Assembly: GCA_000787465.1 (NCBI GenBank)
Contig: JSYX01000542.1
Coordinates: forward strand, 1 to 24,385
Direction: 5' to 3'
Source of the DNA: Thermomucor indicae-seudaticae
Taxonomy: Eukaryota; Mucoromycota; Mucoromycetes; Mucorales; Lichtheimiaceae
Length of the DNA stretch: 24,385 nt
Positions 9,240-19,715 of the stretch are shown piece after piece (positions within the stretch are counted from its first letter, which is position 1; every line of letters begins with the position of its first letter). The notes under the pieces are model-generated. The model did no database searches, was not told the origin of the DNA, and worked only from the letters and a program-made list of their open reading frames with translations. The translations under genes were made by a program, and so were the position numbers.

Positions 9240-9607
9240 TTCTCATTAAAAAAGGAAGAAATCGCGCACATTTGGAACCTGGAAGTCTATCCGGCTTCAA
9301 TTGTAATCTATCATCTTTCCGATTCCAACTTATTCTGTAGATTTCCCGTTATAGAACACTTTTTCTCTTCTCTCTCTCCCTTCTCCTCATTATGCAACCT
9401 TGGCGAACTGCATTTGCTTGCTGTAATCTCAAAGAGAAAGAAAATATTTTTCTTGTATGTCGGCTTGCAGGTGTGGTTTTGAGGAATATGATGCACTTGG
9501 AGGGAAATTGTACAAACACAGCACAAGGAGATAAACAAAGCAGTAGCTACATACAAAGGTTCCCGTGTGCCTCAATACAAAAATGTGAAATTACAAGCTT
9601 TATACAG
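9240..9607. other. Convergent 3' regions of MGE1 and the ADAM gene
   Basis: No coding signal. A CT-rich run (TTTTTCTCTTCTCTCTCTCCCTTCTCC) lies at about 9360-9387. The stretch should hold both 3' UTRs; no specific polyadenylation signal can be assigned. Confidence 0.5.
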
Positions 9608-12600
9608 TTACCGGGGTGACATGCGACCTTCAAAACGTCGTACTCTTCCGGAAATATCGGAGTCTGGGCGAGCAGGAGCAGGTGAGGGAGTGGTTGGTGC
9701 TCGCCAGCTGTCAGCTGGATTCATTTCGTACGCTTCACGCACTTGGCCAGCCCCAGGTGTGTAGGTAGGTGGCGGTGCTGATGGTGCCCCGTTGTAGGCG
9801 GCTGGATCAACCCAATGCCCTGGCGCCATACCTCCTTGTGGTTGTGGGTAGTATGGGCCAGAGTAAGCAGGTGGTGCTGAGCTGACTACATAGACGCCTT
9901 TGTTGCCATTGACCGTTCTGTATCCGCTATAGCCACAGCAGCCATAAAAGATGCATCGTGCAATGCAGAAGAGCACAAGTAACCCGAAAACAACAATAAC
10001 AGGTATAGCAATTTCTTTGTGATTCTCGATCCAATTCTTTGCGTTATTACCTATTTCAAGTTTGGCATTTAGAAGCCATATCTATTGTCTTTCACTAACA
10101 CGCATGACAGCTTACCAAAGTTATCGAGACTGCATGATCCACTCTTACAAGTGCCTCCAATTCCACATGGCGTACCATCCACAAAGTAACCATTGAACAT
10201 GATACAGCCAAAACCACCTGGATTGTCGCAAATCAGTTGACAACTACCGCTGGCAGAGGAGCAGGACCGAGTAATGTTCATGGTTGTTCCTCTTTGCTTG
10301 CATTGCAGGTCACGTGAAGTGCACTGTCCAGACGCACACTGTAGTCCGTTCCCGCAGGAAGTTCCGTCTTGTTGATGCTGATCCGCAGGGCAGTCTCCAG
10401 AAGTACCAGTACACTTTTCCTCTATGTCGCATGCTGAAGTTGCGGGGCGGCAAACGTAAGATGATGGTCGTAACTGACAGTTTTGACAGCAAAGATCGGT
10501 AGCATCACTATGGAGGTAACATTAAGGACACTTCTTTTCAAGAGACAATGTTCGGTCAAATTTTACTTACTCGCACTTTGCATTGTTTTTAAACTTGCAG
10601 GTTGCTGCATCACAGCAGTTACTGTCTTGACCGCCAGGGTCACAGTCTTCACCATCTTCCTTAATCCCGTTTCCACACATCTGTAGCGTCTTGATAGTTC
10701 GACTGCCAGGGTCTTGTCACGACTCAAGTAAGTGCAAAAGCATCAGTTATAAGTACGACTCGATGCTCACCTTGTAAGCAAGTTCCCAGGGAGGGGAAAG
10801 CACTACACACTTTTTCAATTGTGCAAGGGCTAAAATCATTTGTCGACACGTTGCTGGAAGGGTTCATAATATATGTCCCACCCGCATCGCATGTTGTTGA
10901 GCTAAGGGGACAGCAATTGCACGAAGAACCGCTGCACGGGCAGGTATCCGCTGTGCAGTCGTGGATGGCACCTACAGGGAAGCTTCAGTAAAGGCTGAAA
11001 TACGGATACATAAGATCTTTTGAGGGTTACCAAAGTTATGCCCGATCTCATGCGCGACAACCTTCCATTCGTCTCGTACTGAGTGGAGATAAACCGTGAA
11101 TACTTGGCTTTACTCTAGGGACAACAACGCATACTTACGAACAGAGGAAACGCCTGTCCCCGACACGTATTGCATTTGACCATTTTCGCGCTGAGCTGTT
11201 GCATCAATGGTGCATAACTGATTAAGCCATGCGATACCGACTTCAATGCCCGTTCTAATCAATCATAAGCCATTCGCTGCGTATATAGATACACATGTCA
11301 TGTTTATCCAAACTTACGCACAACTGGTCATCAAATGCCACAAGCCAGCACCGTCATTGCCTATACTGCCCCTCCACCGGCTGAAATCGCTTAATCGAGT
11401 TTCGATCGGATAAGAAGTCGAGCAATCTCGATTCCAAGGAGCATTCGAAGGCGGCGTTGAGGGGCAGCTTTCAGGCATAATCGTGATATTGATCAAGCCA
11501 AGCTGAACGTTGAACGTTCGCTCATAAACAGCAGACGCAGTGTTCCAGTCGTTGATGATCTGTGTTCGAGCATTATCAGGCGACTGATATTGTCTAGTGT
11601 AAGTGCAGTCGGCCGCTATGGAGAAATTGAGAGCCTGTTCGAAACCAAAAACGCAAATATAAACTTAGCCTACCAGCACCCATGTAATTAACTATGAACA
11701 CTTGTTAGCCTGTGCAGTGTATTCGAGTATCCTTGCGAAACTTACTCTTTTTCGTTGTTGGGCATCCTGCAGGTGCGCGTTTTCGAAGCCCGTTTACTAT
11801 ATGTGCGTCAGGTTCACCGAGTATGCCCAGTTGAAGTTTATTCTCTGGCATATAGACGCCCCATTCACGTGCTGCAGGATGACCAATACGTATGTTGATT
11901 TTCCTACTGTGAGGACGATTTCCTGCGCCGTTGAATAATAGGCGATCGAAACCGCATTCCGGATCCCCGGTTCCTGGTTCAGTGTCACGCCGCTCCAGAG
12001 TTGTGTCCGAGTCACGGTAAATAATCATGTGTGTGTCTGGATGATCCTGTATTTCCACATCATCAGAACGTTTAGAAAGCTTGTAATTATGCACAGCCTT
12101 GACGTGGTATAAGTCTCCTTCAGCTTGAAACGCTCCTTCGAAAACAGGATATTCAAGGTCGTGCCTAGATCACGAGAACTATAAATACAAAAGTGATGTC
12201 AAACGCCAAGAAGAGAAGAAAATCAAGTAATATACCTGATATCGTTGCGTATCACGATTCGTGCCCATCCCAAGACGCCCTCTTCTTCTTCAGCTGCAAG
12301 GTCATCGCGCCACACACCAGCCTGATCAGCAAGCCACCTTTGGTCCGTGTGGAATTCATGGATCACGTAACCCCGATAAACCCGAAATTCTTCTGGTCGC
12401 AGTGGCACTTGTTTTCCGTCAAAAGTGAAAACCGCATTCGGATGAAACAAGTCTACATTGGAATGCAAATGCAGAAAAAATGTCCTGTTGTATGCTGACA
12501 TCGCTAACCGCAAAATGTCGTCATGCTCAATGGCTTTCGGCTTTCGAGGCTCATAAGACGGATTGCGACTGACGCTTCGTTTCGTAAAGAACGTCTCTGG

Positions 12601-12807
12601 CCTCGGTGCAATGTCGAGAGCTACTGTTCGCAGTGGTTCTGCTCGAACGAGTGGACGATTATTCACGCTATGGGCTGAGCAGAGCAGACAATACAAAGTC
12701 TCAGCAATCGAGGTTAAGTCGAGATTCGGAGCAAACTCACCGAAGCTGAGGGAAATTACAGAGACCAGGCTGATTAGCCAAGTGAGCCATGACAGTTGGA
12801 ATGTCAT
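9608..12807 (-). CDS. Membrane-anchored ADAM metalloprotease (10 exons, 885 residues)
   Basis: Exons: 12807-12236, 12164-11746, 11700-11674, 11615-11318, 11254-11139, 11078-11031, 10971-10771, 10712-10571, 10507-10116, 10050-9608; every junction keeps phase. Residues 1-24 are a signal peptide. A long propeptide ends at the Kex2/furin-type site RKR (318-320), followed by CPTTKK. The reprolysin zinc site HEIGHNFGAIHD (487-498; ligands His487, His491, His497, base Glu488) and the Met-turn YIMNP are intact, so it should be an active zinc endopeptidase. The Cys-rich disintegrin-like domain (from MCGNG, about 572, with CRPATSACDIEEKC) and a further Cys-rich region follow. A membrane helix spans about 752-775. 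The proline-rich tail (776-885) carries PPAY (798-801) and PPTY (832-835). Secretory-pathway shedding of surface proteins is inferred from the family. Confidence 0.95.
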
Positions 12808-13439
12808 TAGTTTTGGTAATGGAACAAGGAGAAAAAAGGAGAGGAGTGGGGAGGGTTGTTGGCTTGTGCGGTCTCGGCGGGTTCGCTCAGGTCAGACTGC
12901 AAGTTCCTGGGTCAGGCAAGACCAGGCTGTGTTACAGAACTTCTCGTTTGCTGAGCCAGCTCAGACTGATTTCCGGGAAAACGGCCGATTCTGCAGCCCC
13001 ATTTTCTTTCTCTTTCTCAAGTTGTTTGTTCGCCAAAATACCGAAACAATCCGAGAAAGCGTGTAATCACCTATAGGTGGTCACTTGCTGATATTTCGAT
13101 CACGGAACCTTCGGTTTATTTGTTGGCATCTTCTCCTTTGAGCTTCGCTGATAATGGATTGGTCATTTGCGATGTTTGCATTGTCATTTTCAGGCTTTTT
13201 CAAAACGAGACTAGTTAAGGAAAATGTTGCCAATACCAATAGAGTCCATAACGTGCGGGCATTCTCACGGACAACCTGTCTATGTCAAGGTTCTGTATAA
13301 AACCAACTTCTCTATACATGCTATGCACCATTGAGAAGCCTACATAGTCTTTTGAGACATCAACATCTGCGTGTCTAATATCCCGTCACAGAGATAGTAG
13401 GGTTGAGCGGGTGGATGTCTATGATATGGCTGTAGGTGT
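12808..13439. other. Spacer between TYR1 and the ADAM gene
   Basis: This 632-bp spacer holds the ADAM promoter and the TYR1 3' end. Frames on the plus strand at 12563-13066 run antisense through ADAM exon 1 and are not credible genes. CAGACTG/CAGACTGA words recur at about 12892, 12961 and nearby. No TATA box stands out. Confidence 0.45.
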
Positions 13440-15374
13440 TTATTGTGCAGTTTTGTACATGTTTTTAGAAATCATTGCAATCATCTTGTTTCCGACAATG
13501 GTGCTTTCAGAAAATCGATCTTTAAAGAACTCTGCGGTATCCGCAAACCGCTTCTGGTATGCCTCCATACTACCCAAAGTAACGCATTCTGCCCAGCCCC
13601 GGGCACAAGTGACAAACTCCATGTCGTCTGGCCGGATTTCCTTACGGTACAGTGCAGCTTGAATAGCTTCTTCCAGCATACCTGGGCTGCGGAACAGATA
13701 CTCTGTGATTCCCCTATGATCCATGGGACCTAGTAAATGAATGTTCGTTCCCAGCATCTTTTAAGAGCATGGCTTACATCCATAGTCGGAACAGTGGAGT
13801 CTGGCAAACCATATGCTCGTAGGGGTTTAAACGCAGAGCGTACCAGCAATCCACCTATCACGCATCCACTCAATAACTAGTCCTGATTTAAGGTTAATGT
13901 AATCTTACCATTGCGAGTAAAGACAAGTGCGAATTTGGTTTACGTTGTTCTTTCGGTATCTTGGACAGGGAAAATTCATCCAGTATATCATCAGACAACA
14001 AAATAGGAGTGTGATCTTTTTGTAATCCACCAAAAACATAGTCGCCGGCCTGCAGTTGGATGCGGGTGAGTATAAGCAAGACTCCAAAGTCTTCAAAAGC
14101 ATTACCGTCTTTATTCTTGACCGGAATTCTTCCTCTTTTTCTTGAATCATTAACTTGAAGAGATCAGCAACAGATCGAGCATACTGTGTGATCTGAATTT
14201 TTGCGATAGGGTTCATGATGGCAAGACCTTTTGAGGACAGTGAGTTTTGGCTTTGTCCTGACGCCTCATTAAGGTATCATACCAGCATACACGTGCCATT
14301 TGTTGCTATAAATCCGGAGCGCCACATTTACTTTGACATTTTCGATACCACCAGTAAAATGGGGAACTAGCCACTGCAGCAACAAACCTGAGCCATCGTT
14401 AAACCTTTCATATCTCCTTGTATCACTTACAGGAAATTGCGCATTAGCTTTCCATGCACTGCCCATACTGTTCCTTTAGGTGAGTTTCTGCAGAAAAGGC
14501 ACGCGAATCTATTATCTGCAAGAATTTCCTGTACCTCAGAAATGCTGCATGAGTAACAGCCTGAGTGTCAGCAGTAATGCGATCATGTTCTTCCGCAGTC
14601 AGGTGCACAAAATTGGACTCGAAACAGGAAAGGATTCGAAGGACTAGCTGAAACTTCTCCTCTGTTGCTCGTTGTCTGATTACGACCAAGGGTTGGTTTC
14701 GCGGATCAACGCCCGGACCATGCATTGAGTGGCATGATACAATGTGTACGTCTGCAGGCAAATGTTTCTCAAAGGCCTCGATTTCTGGCTGCTTGACAGA
14801 TGTCTGTTATAGATGACCACTGTTAAATGTCTTACGATGTTCTGATCAATGTCTGCTCCCAAAGCCTTGTTACCTGACCGCCCACTATGGCGCCCATTTT
14901 CGTGGCTATTTACATAAATGTCAGCGCTCATTTCCTCCCTCATACATTCGCCATATATAACCAACCAGGCCCGTATTTTGCCACAACGGATTCGATATGT
15001 TCTGCCTCCACTGCATACATTATCCAATCACAGCGTCGAGAAACGTGGAAACCATCCGGAAGGACGTTGATAGCGCTGTCTGACATAACATACAGTTACC
15101 ACTACTGCTGCTTCTGTTTAACGTCCACCAAAACGTCGCCCAGTACCTTGGAATTCTTCTTTTAATTTTTCATACTTTTCTGGCAAATCGCACACATGCA
15201 CTCTATGGATCGATCAAAAATCCTGTCAGAAGATCACGCGTGCCATTTCGCCCGCACGAGAATTTTCAGACGTCACTTTTTCCAGCCGGCCATGGACAAG
15301 CGACGAGCATAAAATCGTCCCATGCCTCCGGCACCGATAATGCCGAGTTCTACAGTTTCTTTTTCTGACTCCAT
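13440..15374 (-). CDS. TYR1: Prephenate dehydrogenase (11 exons, 436 residues)
   Basis: Exons: 15374-15277, 15202-15147, 15079-14966, 14905-14874, 14803-14535, 14467-14431, 14373-14283, 14227-14106, 14049-13909, 13854-13778, 13713-13440; all in phase. The enzyme oxidatively decarboxylates prephenate to 4-hydroxyphenylpyruvate with NADP, the committed step to tyrosine, in the cytosol. The N-terminal Rossmann motif GAGGMG (14-19) is intact. Other matches to yeast Tyr1 are IVGGQTS, HSMHGP (125-130), HDRITADTQAVTHAAF (173-188), ENVKVN, RIYSNKWHVYAG and PNSHLSLLAM. Length is close to the yeast enzyme (about 450). Introns are 54-74 nt. A decayed transposase starts only about 100 bp upstream on the other strand, so the promoter is compressed or lies within that element. 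Confidence 0.97.
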
Positions 15375-15474
15375 GTTCTGATCCTGGCAACAACCAGAAC
15401 AGGTACAGAATATCCAAAAATCCAGGTTTTGAATCTCAGTTGGCCCGCTAGGCCAGCAGCTTCGCTTGCTTCAC

Positions 15475-15873
15475 ATGGAAAACGAAGACGCTGCTTTGTG
15501 CGAGGTCGAGAATGAACAACTAGGTAAGCAGGCAGAAAGGTCGATCCGACAGGCGAATGTTGCCTTTGTATGTACGCGTACACTAGTGGACGCGGATGCT
15601 TCTGAGGAGGAAGACGGCGACAAAAAAAAAACTTTAGCAGAAGTCCTTGACAATGCAGAGACATCACCTTCTCGAGTAAGATGTAAAGAAGCGACTGAAG
15701 TTAAAACCAGAGGAGTGTACAGACGATATACTTCACAGGAGATAGAGGAGCTATTTGGTCTGGTTATTGAAGAAGGGCGGACAGCGAAGGAAGCAGCATT
15801 GATAACAGGTATGAATGTCCGAACCGCTCAACACTATGCCAAAACATGGAATAATATGAAGAAAGACGTTTGA
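15475..15873 (+). CDS. Helix-turn-helix ORF, N-terminal part of a Tc1/IS630-like transposase
   Basis: A 132-residue ORF begins at the first ATG, 15475. Residues 1-80 are acidic and low in structure. Residues 83-127 (VYRRYTSQEIEELFGLVIEE, then GRTAKEAALITGMNVRTAQH) form a homeodomain-like helix-turn-helix of the kind found at the start of Tc1/IS630-type DDE transposases. The frame stops at KKDV, but the neighbouring frame directly continues the expected sequence (EERRLTGVQR), so a one-base frameshift near 15850 ended it. It could still be expressed as a DNA-binding protein, but decay is the simpler reading. It is divergent from TYR1, with about 100 bp between the starts. Confidence 0.55.
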   Translation: MENEDAALCEVENEQLGKQAERSIRQANVAFVCTRTLVDADASEEEDGDKKKTLAEVLDNAETSPSRVRCKEATEVKTRGVYRRYTSQEIEELFGLVIEEGRTAKEAALITGMNVRTAQHYAKTWNNMKKDV

Positions 15874-16260
15874 CTGGTGTTCAAAGAAACCTCATGCTCA
15901 GCGTTGCGGTAAGTGGACTGAAGCTCACTCGCAATTACACACCCTATCGCACTAGTTCACGCCCATAGCGCCAAATCGCGCCCTCCATAATAGTTTTCTA
16001 GTTAACAATGAGAAAAATCCAACTTCTGTTTTGGCTGATATAAGGCAAAGACTCTGTGAGGCGTTTTAGCCTACACCAGCCTTTTATTGCAAATTGCTTT
16101 TTCCTGACGCCCTTATGTAGCAAATGGTGAGATACTGTCGCTCGTGCTTGAATTCTGACAGACAAGTGTGCATTTATGGGACGATATTGGCTGAGAAGAC
16201 GCCGAGAGAAGCCCTGCACTTCATGGAACCAACATCGCTAGTGTGGCGTCCTGCATGTTT
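15845..16260 (+). pseudogene. Decayed continuation of the Tc1/IS630-like transposase
   Basis: Transposase-like fragments continue in different frames. After EERRLTGVQR the frame shifts to KKPHAQRCGKWTEAHSQ, then HNSFLVNNEKNPTSVLADIR and QRLCEAF up to a TAG at about 16067-16069, then LNSDRQVCIYGTILAEK. These follow the order expected in the linker between HTH and DDE domains. I cannot identify the DDE residues confidently further on, and 16261-16538 holds only faint traces. The element is dead by frameshifts and stops. Confidence 0.5.
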
Positions 16261-16538
16261 GCAAAAATGATGATGATGCGTAACTTTCTTGGTGCATTGA
16301 ATACAGCCGTGATCTCACCTTTCTCCTTTTTCGTTGCGTATTTGTACGTACATTCTACTGACCATCTGAGTGCCTCCACCTTCTTCAACTAGGTGAAGGA
16401 CACCCCGATCAATGTCGACGGCTTGTTCATACAAGTGACGCCGACTTCGGTGAATAATAGGCCCATAACATACTGCTAAGCGGGCGTGTCGTTTGGCAGC
16501 GACCCTTCTACCTCAACACCACCAGCGCTAGTGCCACT

Positions 16539-16889
16539 ATGTCTTCCACCTCCGCAACACCCACGCCAATGTCGACCATATCAGATCCAGGAGAGGGTGA
16601 GTGGAGAGATACGGTAAAGCGAGCCATAGAAAGCATCGGCGAGGAGCACAAGGGTTACCAACTCGTGATGGAACAATTGCAAAAAAGTGAAAGCTATTGG
16701 AAAAGGCTACAAGAGAGGATCCTTAAGCAAGCCTACAGGCACATGTACTACATACCTTCCGCCTCTATATGTCATAAAACTGTAGACTGTCTGTCATTTT
16801 CTTCAAGGAACTTTGTCCGCCATCAAGATAAGCAACAACAAAAAAGCTGGATTGACTACGCCGTGTCGTCCACTACGCATGAAAAATAA
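16539..16889 (+). CDS. Small hypothetical protein with helical segment
   Basis: The ATG at 16539 opens a Ser/Thr/Pro-rich start followed by a charged helical stretch (EWRDTVKRAIESIGEEHKGY, then QLVMEQLQKSESYWKRLQER). The unspliced frame gives 116 residues. A 63-nt intron (16745-16807, GTACTA...TTCAAG) would give 95 residues in the same frame and removes a less protein-like segment. The C-terminus is KSWIDYAVSSTTHEK. I do not recognise it. It follows a decayed transposase and could be part of that element, but its sequence does not resemble a DDE domain. Confidence 0.4.
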   Translation: MSSTSATPTPMSTISDPGEGEWRDTVKRAIESIGEEHKGYQLVMEQLQKSESYWKRLQERILKQAYRHMYYIPSASICHKTVDCLSFSSRNFVRHQDKQQQKSWIDYAVSSTTHEK

Positions 16890-17183
16890 GTGAGTTAACT
16901 GTATTTCTAGATTTACTGTATAAGAGTATGATACACTTTCCTGACTTCGTTCTGTGTGAACGATCATCATCGGGTAAGTAGGCTGCTAATTATCATGTCC
17001 TTCAGATAGGTATTGCCTTTGTGCACTCTAGTAACAGACAACCGATACCGGAGACTGTTCTTGTATTATAGAACACTGGTATGTTCGCATAAACACCAAG
17101 GATTTTTGTTATTTTCCTTTTTGGAATTTTCAACTTCTGTTTCCCACATATATCCGAGACAGTAGTTGCTTCCGTTATTCGTC

Positions 17184-18125
17184 ATGGCACTGCATGTGTT
17201 TTGGATTGCGATTAGCCCGGCAATGGCAGATGTAGAAACAAGTGCAGCTCAAGAGCCAGAGCCGGAAACTGATTTCGGAGAGGAAGAAGAGGACTGGCCT
17301 GACGCGGACGCAGACCTCTTCTCGGAGGAAGAGCAAGACGACGATGCGCAGGAAGATGTCATTATCATGGGCAAAGTAGAGCAAAACGACAATCCTCCTA
17401 GCGACTTTGAGCCAGAAGTGCTCGAGGTGGCCGACGGTATGCAGCAGACGGAAGAAGGGATAAACGATCCTCCTGCACCGGTAGCCCCGTCAATAGATAA
17501 CGGGATACTGATAGACGACAATGAAAGGATGAATGAACCGGAACGACAAGATACTCTGAGGCGGATCTCGGACGACGAACTTGGCTCAAACGACGGCATA
17601 ACGGAGGAAGAGGAAAATGGCTGGGACGAGTGGGAGGATTCCGACGAACTGTCACAGGATGTAACTATACAAAAAGACAGTGACCCTAATCGCTACCCTG
17701 CAGCTAAGGAGCCACCAGTGTATGAGACAGACCGAATATTAGGAAACAAAGAGGGACAGCAGGCAAATGACGAAATAGAGAAATACGAGCAAGAAATCAA
17801 TGAGTCGTTGAATGAGGCGTTAAATAGACTTGCTAAAGATCAATCACGGCCATGGTATGACGAAATCACTGCCAACCCATACGCGGTCAGCGCGGATAAT
17901 AATGAAGTGCAATCCACGATTGAAGCTGTGAATGACAGTCGCCGCTCAGCCATTGCCCTGTTCATTTTAATAGGGATTGCTGTATTCGTGATGCTTCAGT
18001 CATCGAGAGTAAAGGTTTGTTTTGATTCGTACCTGGCGTCCGCGTCAGCAATCCTCAACAATAGGTATTTTAGCGGTCGGTCGGTAGAATATTAGGGCGA
18101 AGAAATCAGTCGCCTTTACCGGTAA
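17184..18125 (+). CDS. Acidic single-pass membrane protein, unrecognised (2 exons)
   Basis: Exons 17184-18014 and 18096-18125 give 286 residues. The start is a short hydrophobic signal-like segment (MALHVFWIAISPAMA). Residues 16-190 are strongly acidic, with Asp/Glu runs such as GEEEEDWPDADADLFSEEEQ and EEENGWDEWEDSDE, and few Cys. A charged helical region (EIEKYEQEINESLNEALNRL) follows, then one membrane helix (about 254-272, SAIALFILIGIAVFVMLQS) and a short tail. With the 81-nt intron removed the tail is RVKGEEISRLYR; unspliced, it would end at 18095 with a longer, less plausible tail. The topology is that of a type I protein with an acidic lumenal or extracellular domain. Calcium binding or a chaperone role would be speculation. 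Confidence 0.65.
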
Positions 18126-18847
18126 GTGCAGTAGAGCGGGCTTTGGGGGTTAACCGGAGAGAGCTTAGTCTTGGGGTCTTCTCACTTTGTTATCCTGCGT
18201 TATGATAGTTTCACCAAAATGAATGCGAAAAACAGTCGTAAAGCGAGACATGCATAATTAGAACCATTGCATGCATAGTTTAGCCGGAAAGGGAGAAACA
18301 GCTAATACGTTTGGAAATATATGATTGTATACCATGGTGCTCTTTGTGGTTAGTGTCTGAGTTAGTTGCCAATCCAAGTCGTCATCGCCGACGCTTCTGG
18401 GCAAGTTCTTTACGAGTTAGCAAATGGACCATGGTGGCGCATCACCAAAAAGACATTGTGCGTGCCAGGTCTTTCTTTGTATACGAATCTGGTTACTGGG
18501 ATATCGTCATGGCTATTCATTATTTTGTTAGCGCGTCGGGATATACCAGATTACTTGCAGCGGGGCGATAATAGGGGTCGGAGGAGCTTTACAGCATTGT
18601 GAGCAATGCATTTGCCACGCCCATATCTTACATTTTTCACTCCCTAGCAGTGCTAGAGAGATTAGGCCACTGGAAACTTTTAAGGGAGGCGTACCTCCAT
18701 AAGCTTGCCGGGCATAGCTGAATGCTCAATATAGAAGGACATGTGACAAACTAATGTTGATGGCTTTCAGTCCAATGAAATTCGTACATCAGCACACACG
18801 TTCTTTGCATAAGCGGATTAAATAGAGAAGAATCGGATTTGCGACAT
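18126..18847. other. Intergenic region upstream of the Skt5-like gene
   Basis: Two overlapping plus-strand frames (18311-18571 and 18366-18602) lack an ATG start and do not resemble known proteins; neither joins the upstream gene in a convincing way. The region should contain the promoter of the Skt5-like gene. Confidence 0.4.
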
Positions 18848-18910
18848 TTTTTCCACTTCTGATCTCTTTTCCTTCCCCTTCTCTTTCTCTCTCTCTCTGT
18901 CTTTCCTGTC
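18848..18910 (+). promoter_or_regulatory. Pyrimidine-rich leader abutting the Skt5-like start codon
   Basis: About 60 nt immediately before the ATG are nearly pure C/T, including a CTCTCTCTCTCT run. CT-rich blocks next to transcription starts are common in filamentous fungal promoters and leaders. The direct abutment on the ATG suggests transcription start within or just upstream of it. Confidence 0.5.
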
Positions 18911-19680
18911 ATGCTAAAGGATATCAAGCGCCGCGTCAGTAAATGCTATACGCCTTCTTTGACGGCTGAAAAAAAGCCATTGCCTCCTTCACCAGGGAGC
19001 AAACGAACGGAAAAGCAGCCCATTCAACGACAGTCCGTGACGGATCGATTGACAACGTCTCCCAAAGGCGGACGTACGGGTAGTAATACATCGAGTCTAT
19101 CCACGCTGTCTATGCCACCAACGCCCACCTCGCCTGCACCAAATTTTTATCGTATGCAGTCTTCGAGCAGTCTAATGTCAATCGGTAGCGAGCAACTACT
19201 GGACCATTCACACTTGAAACCAGGCGCGAATGCTGAGCTATTATCGTATTCAAAGACAATCAACATGTACAGAGAAAATGCAAAAAAGACCCATAATCTC
19301 GACATTCAATGCGACTTTGCGATTTTCCTTGTTGAAGCTGCTAAGCGATTGGGTCAAAAACAAGTCGAGGAAGACACGGTCGCGACGACGGAACAAGACC
19401 GAGATTTGAAGAAGGCTTATTTGTTAGAAGCCGAGAAGCTCTTGAAACAAGCAGCATTTCGAGGCCATGCTGAATCTCAGTATTATCTTGCAAACATGTA
19501 TGCTGCTGGTCTCCTTCAAAAGACAGGCCAGCCAGATTTCGACAAAGCCTTTCCCTTGTTTGTACAAGCGGCCAAGCATCACAATCCCGACGCGGCGTTT
19601 CGGTAGGTCCTTTTATTTCTATTTTGCTTTCCCTTTGCTATATTTCAAACGAGACTTGTTGATGGTTTTGTAACCATCTA

Positions 19681-19715
<35 letters not shown>

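Noticed and set aside
12563..13066. 167-codon plus-strand ORF
   Set aside because: Lies antisense to ADAM exon 1, which has a clear signal peptide and propeptide; composition is not protein-like.
15998..16219. 73-codon minus-strand ORF
   Set aside because: Antisense to the decayed transposase, whose plus-strand fragments make sense in order.
18311..18602. Extra exons of the acidic membrane protein downstream of 18125
   Set aside because: The frame closes naturally with TAA at 18123 after GEEISRLYR, and no downstream frame joins with a better result.
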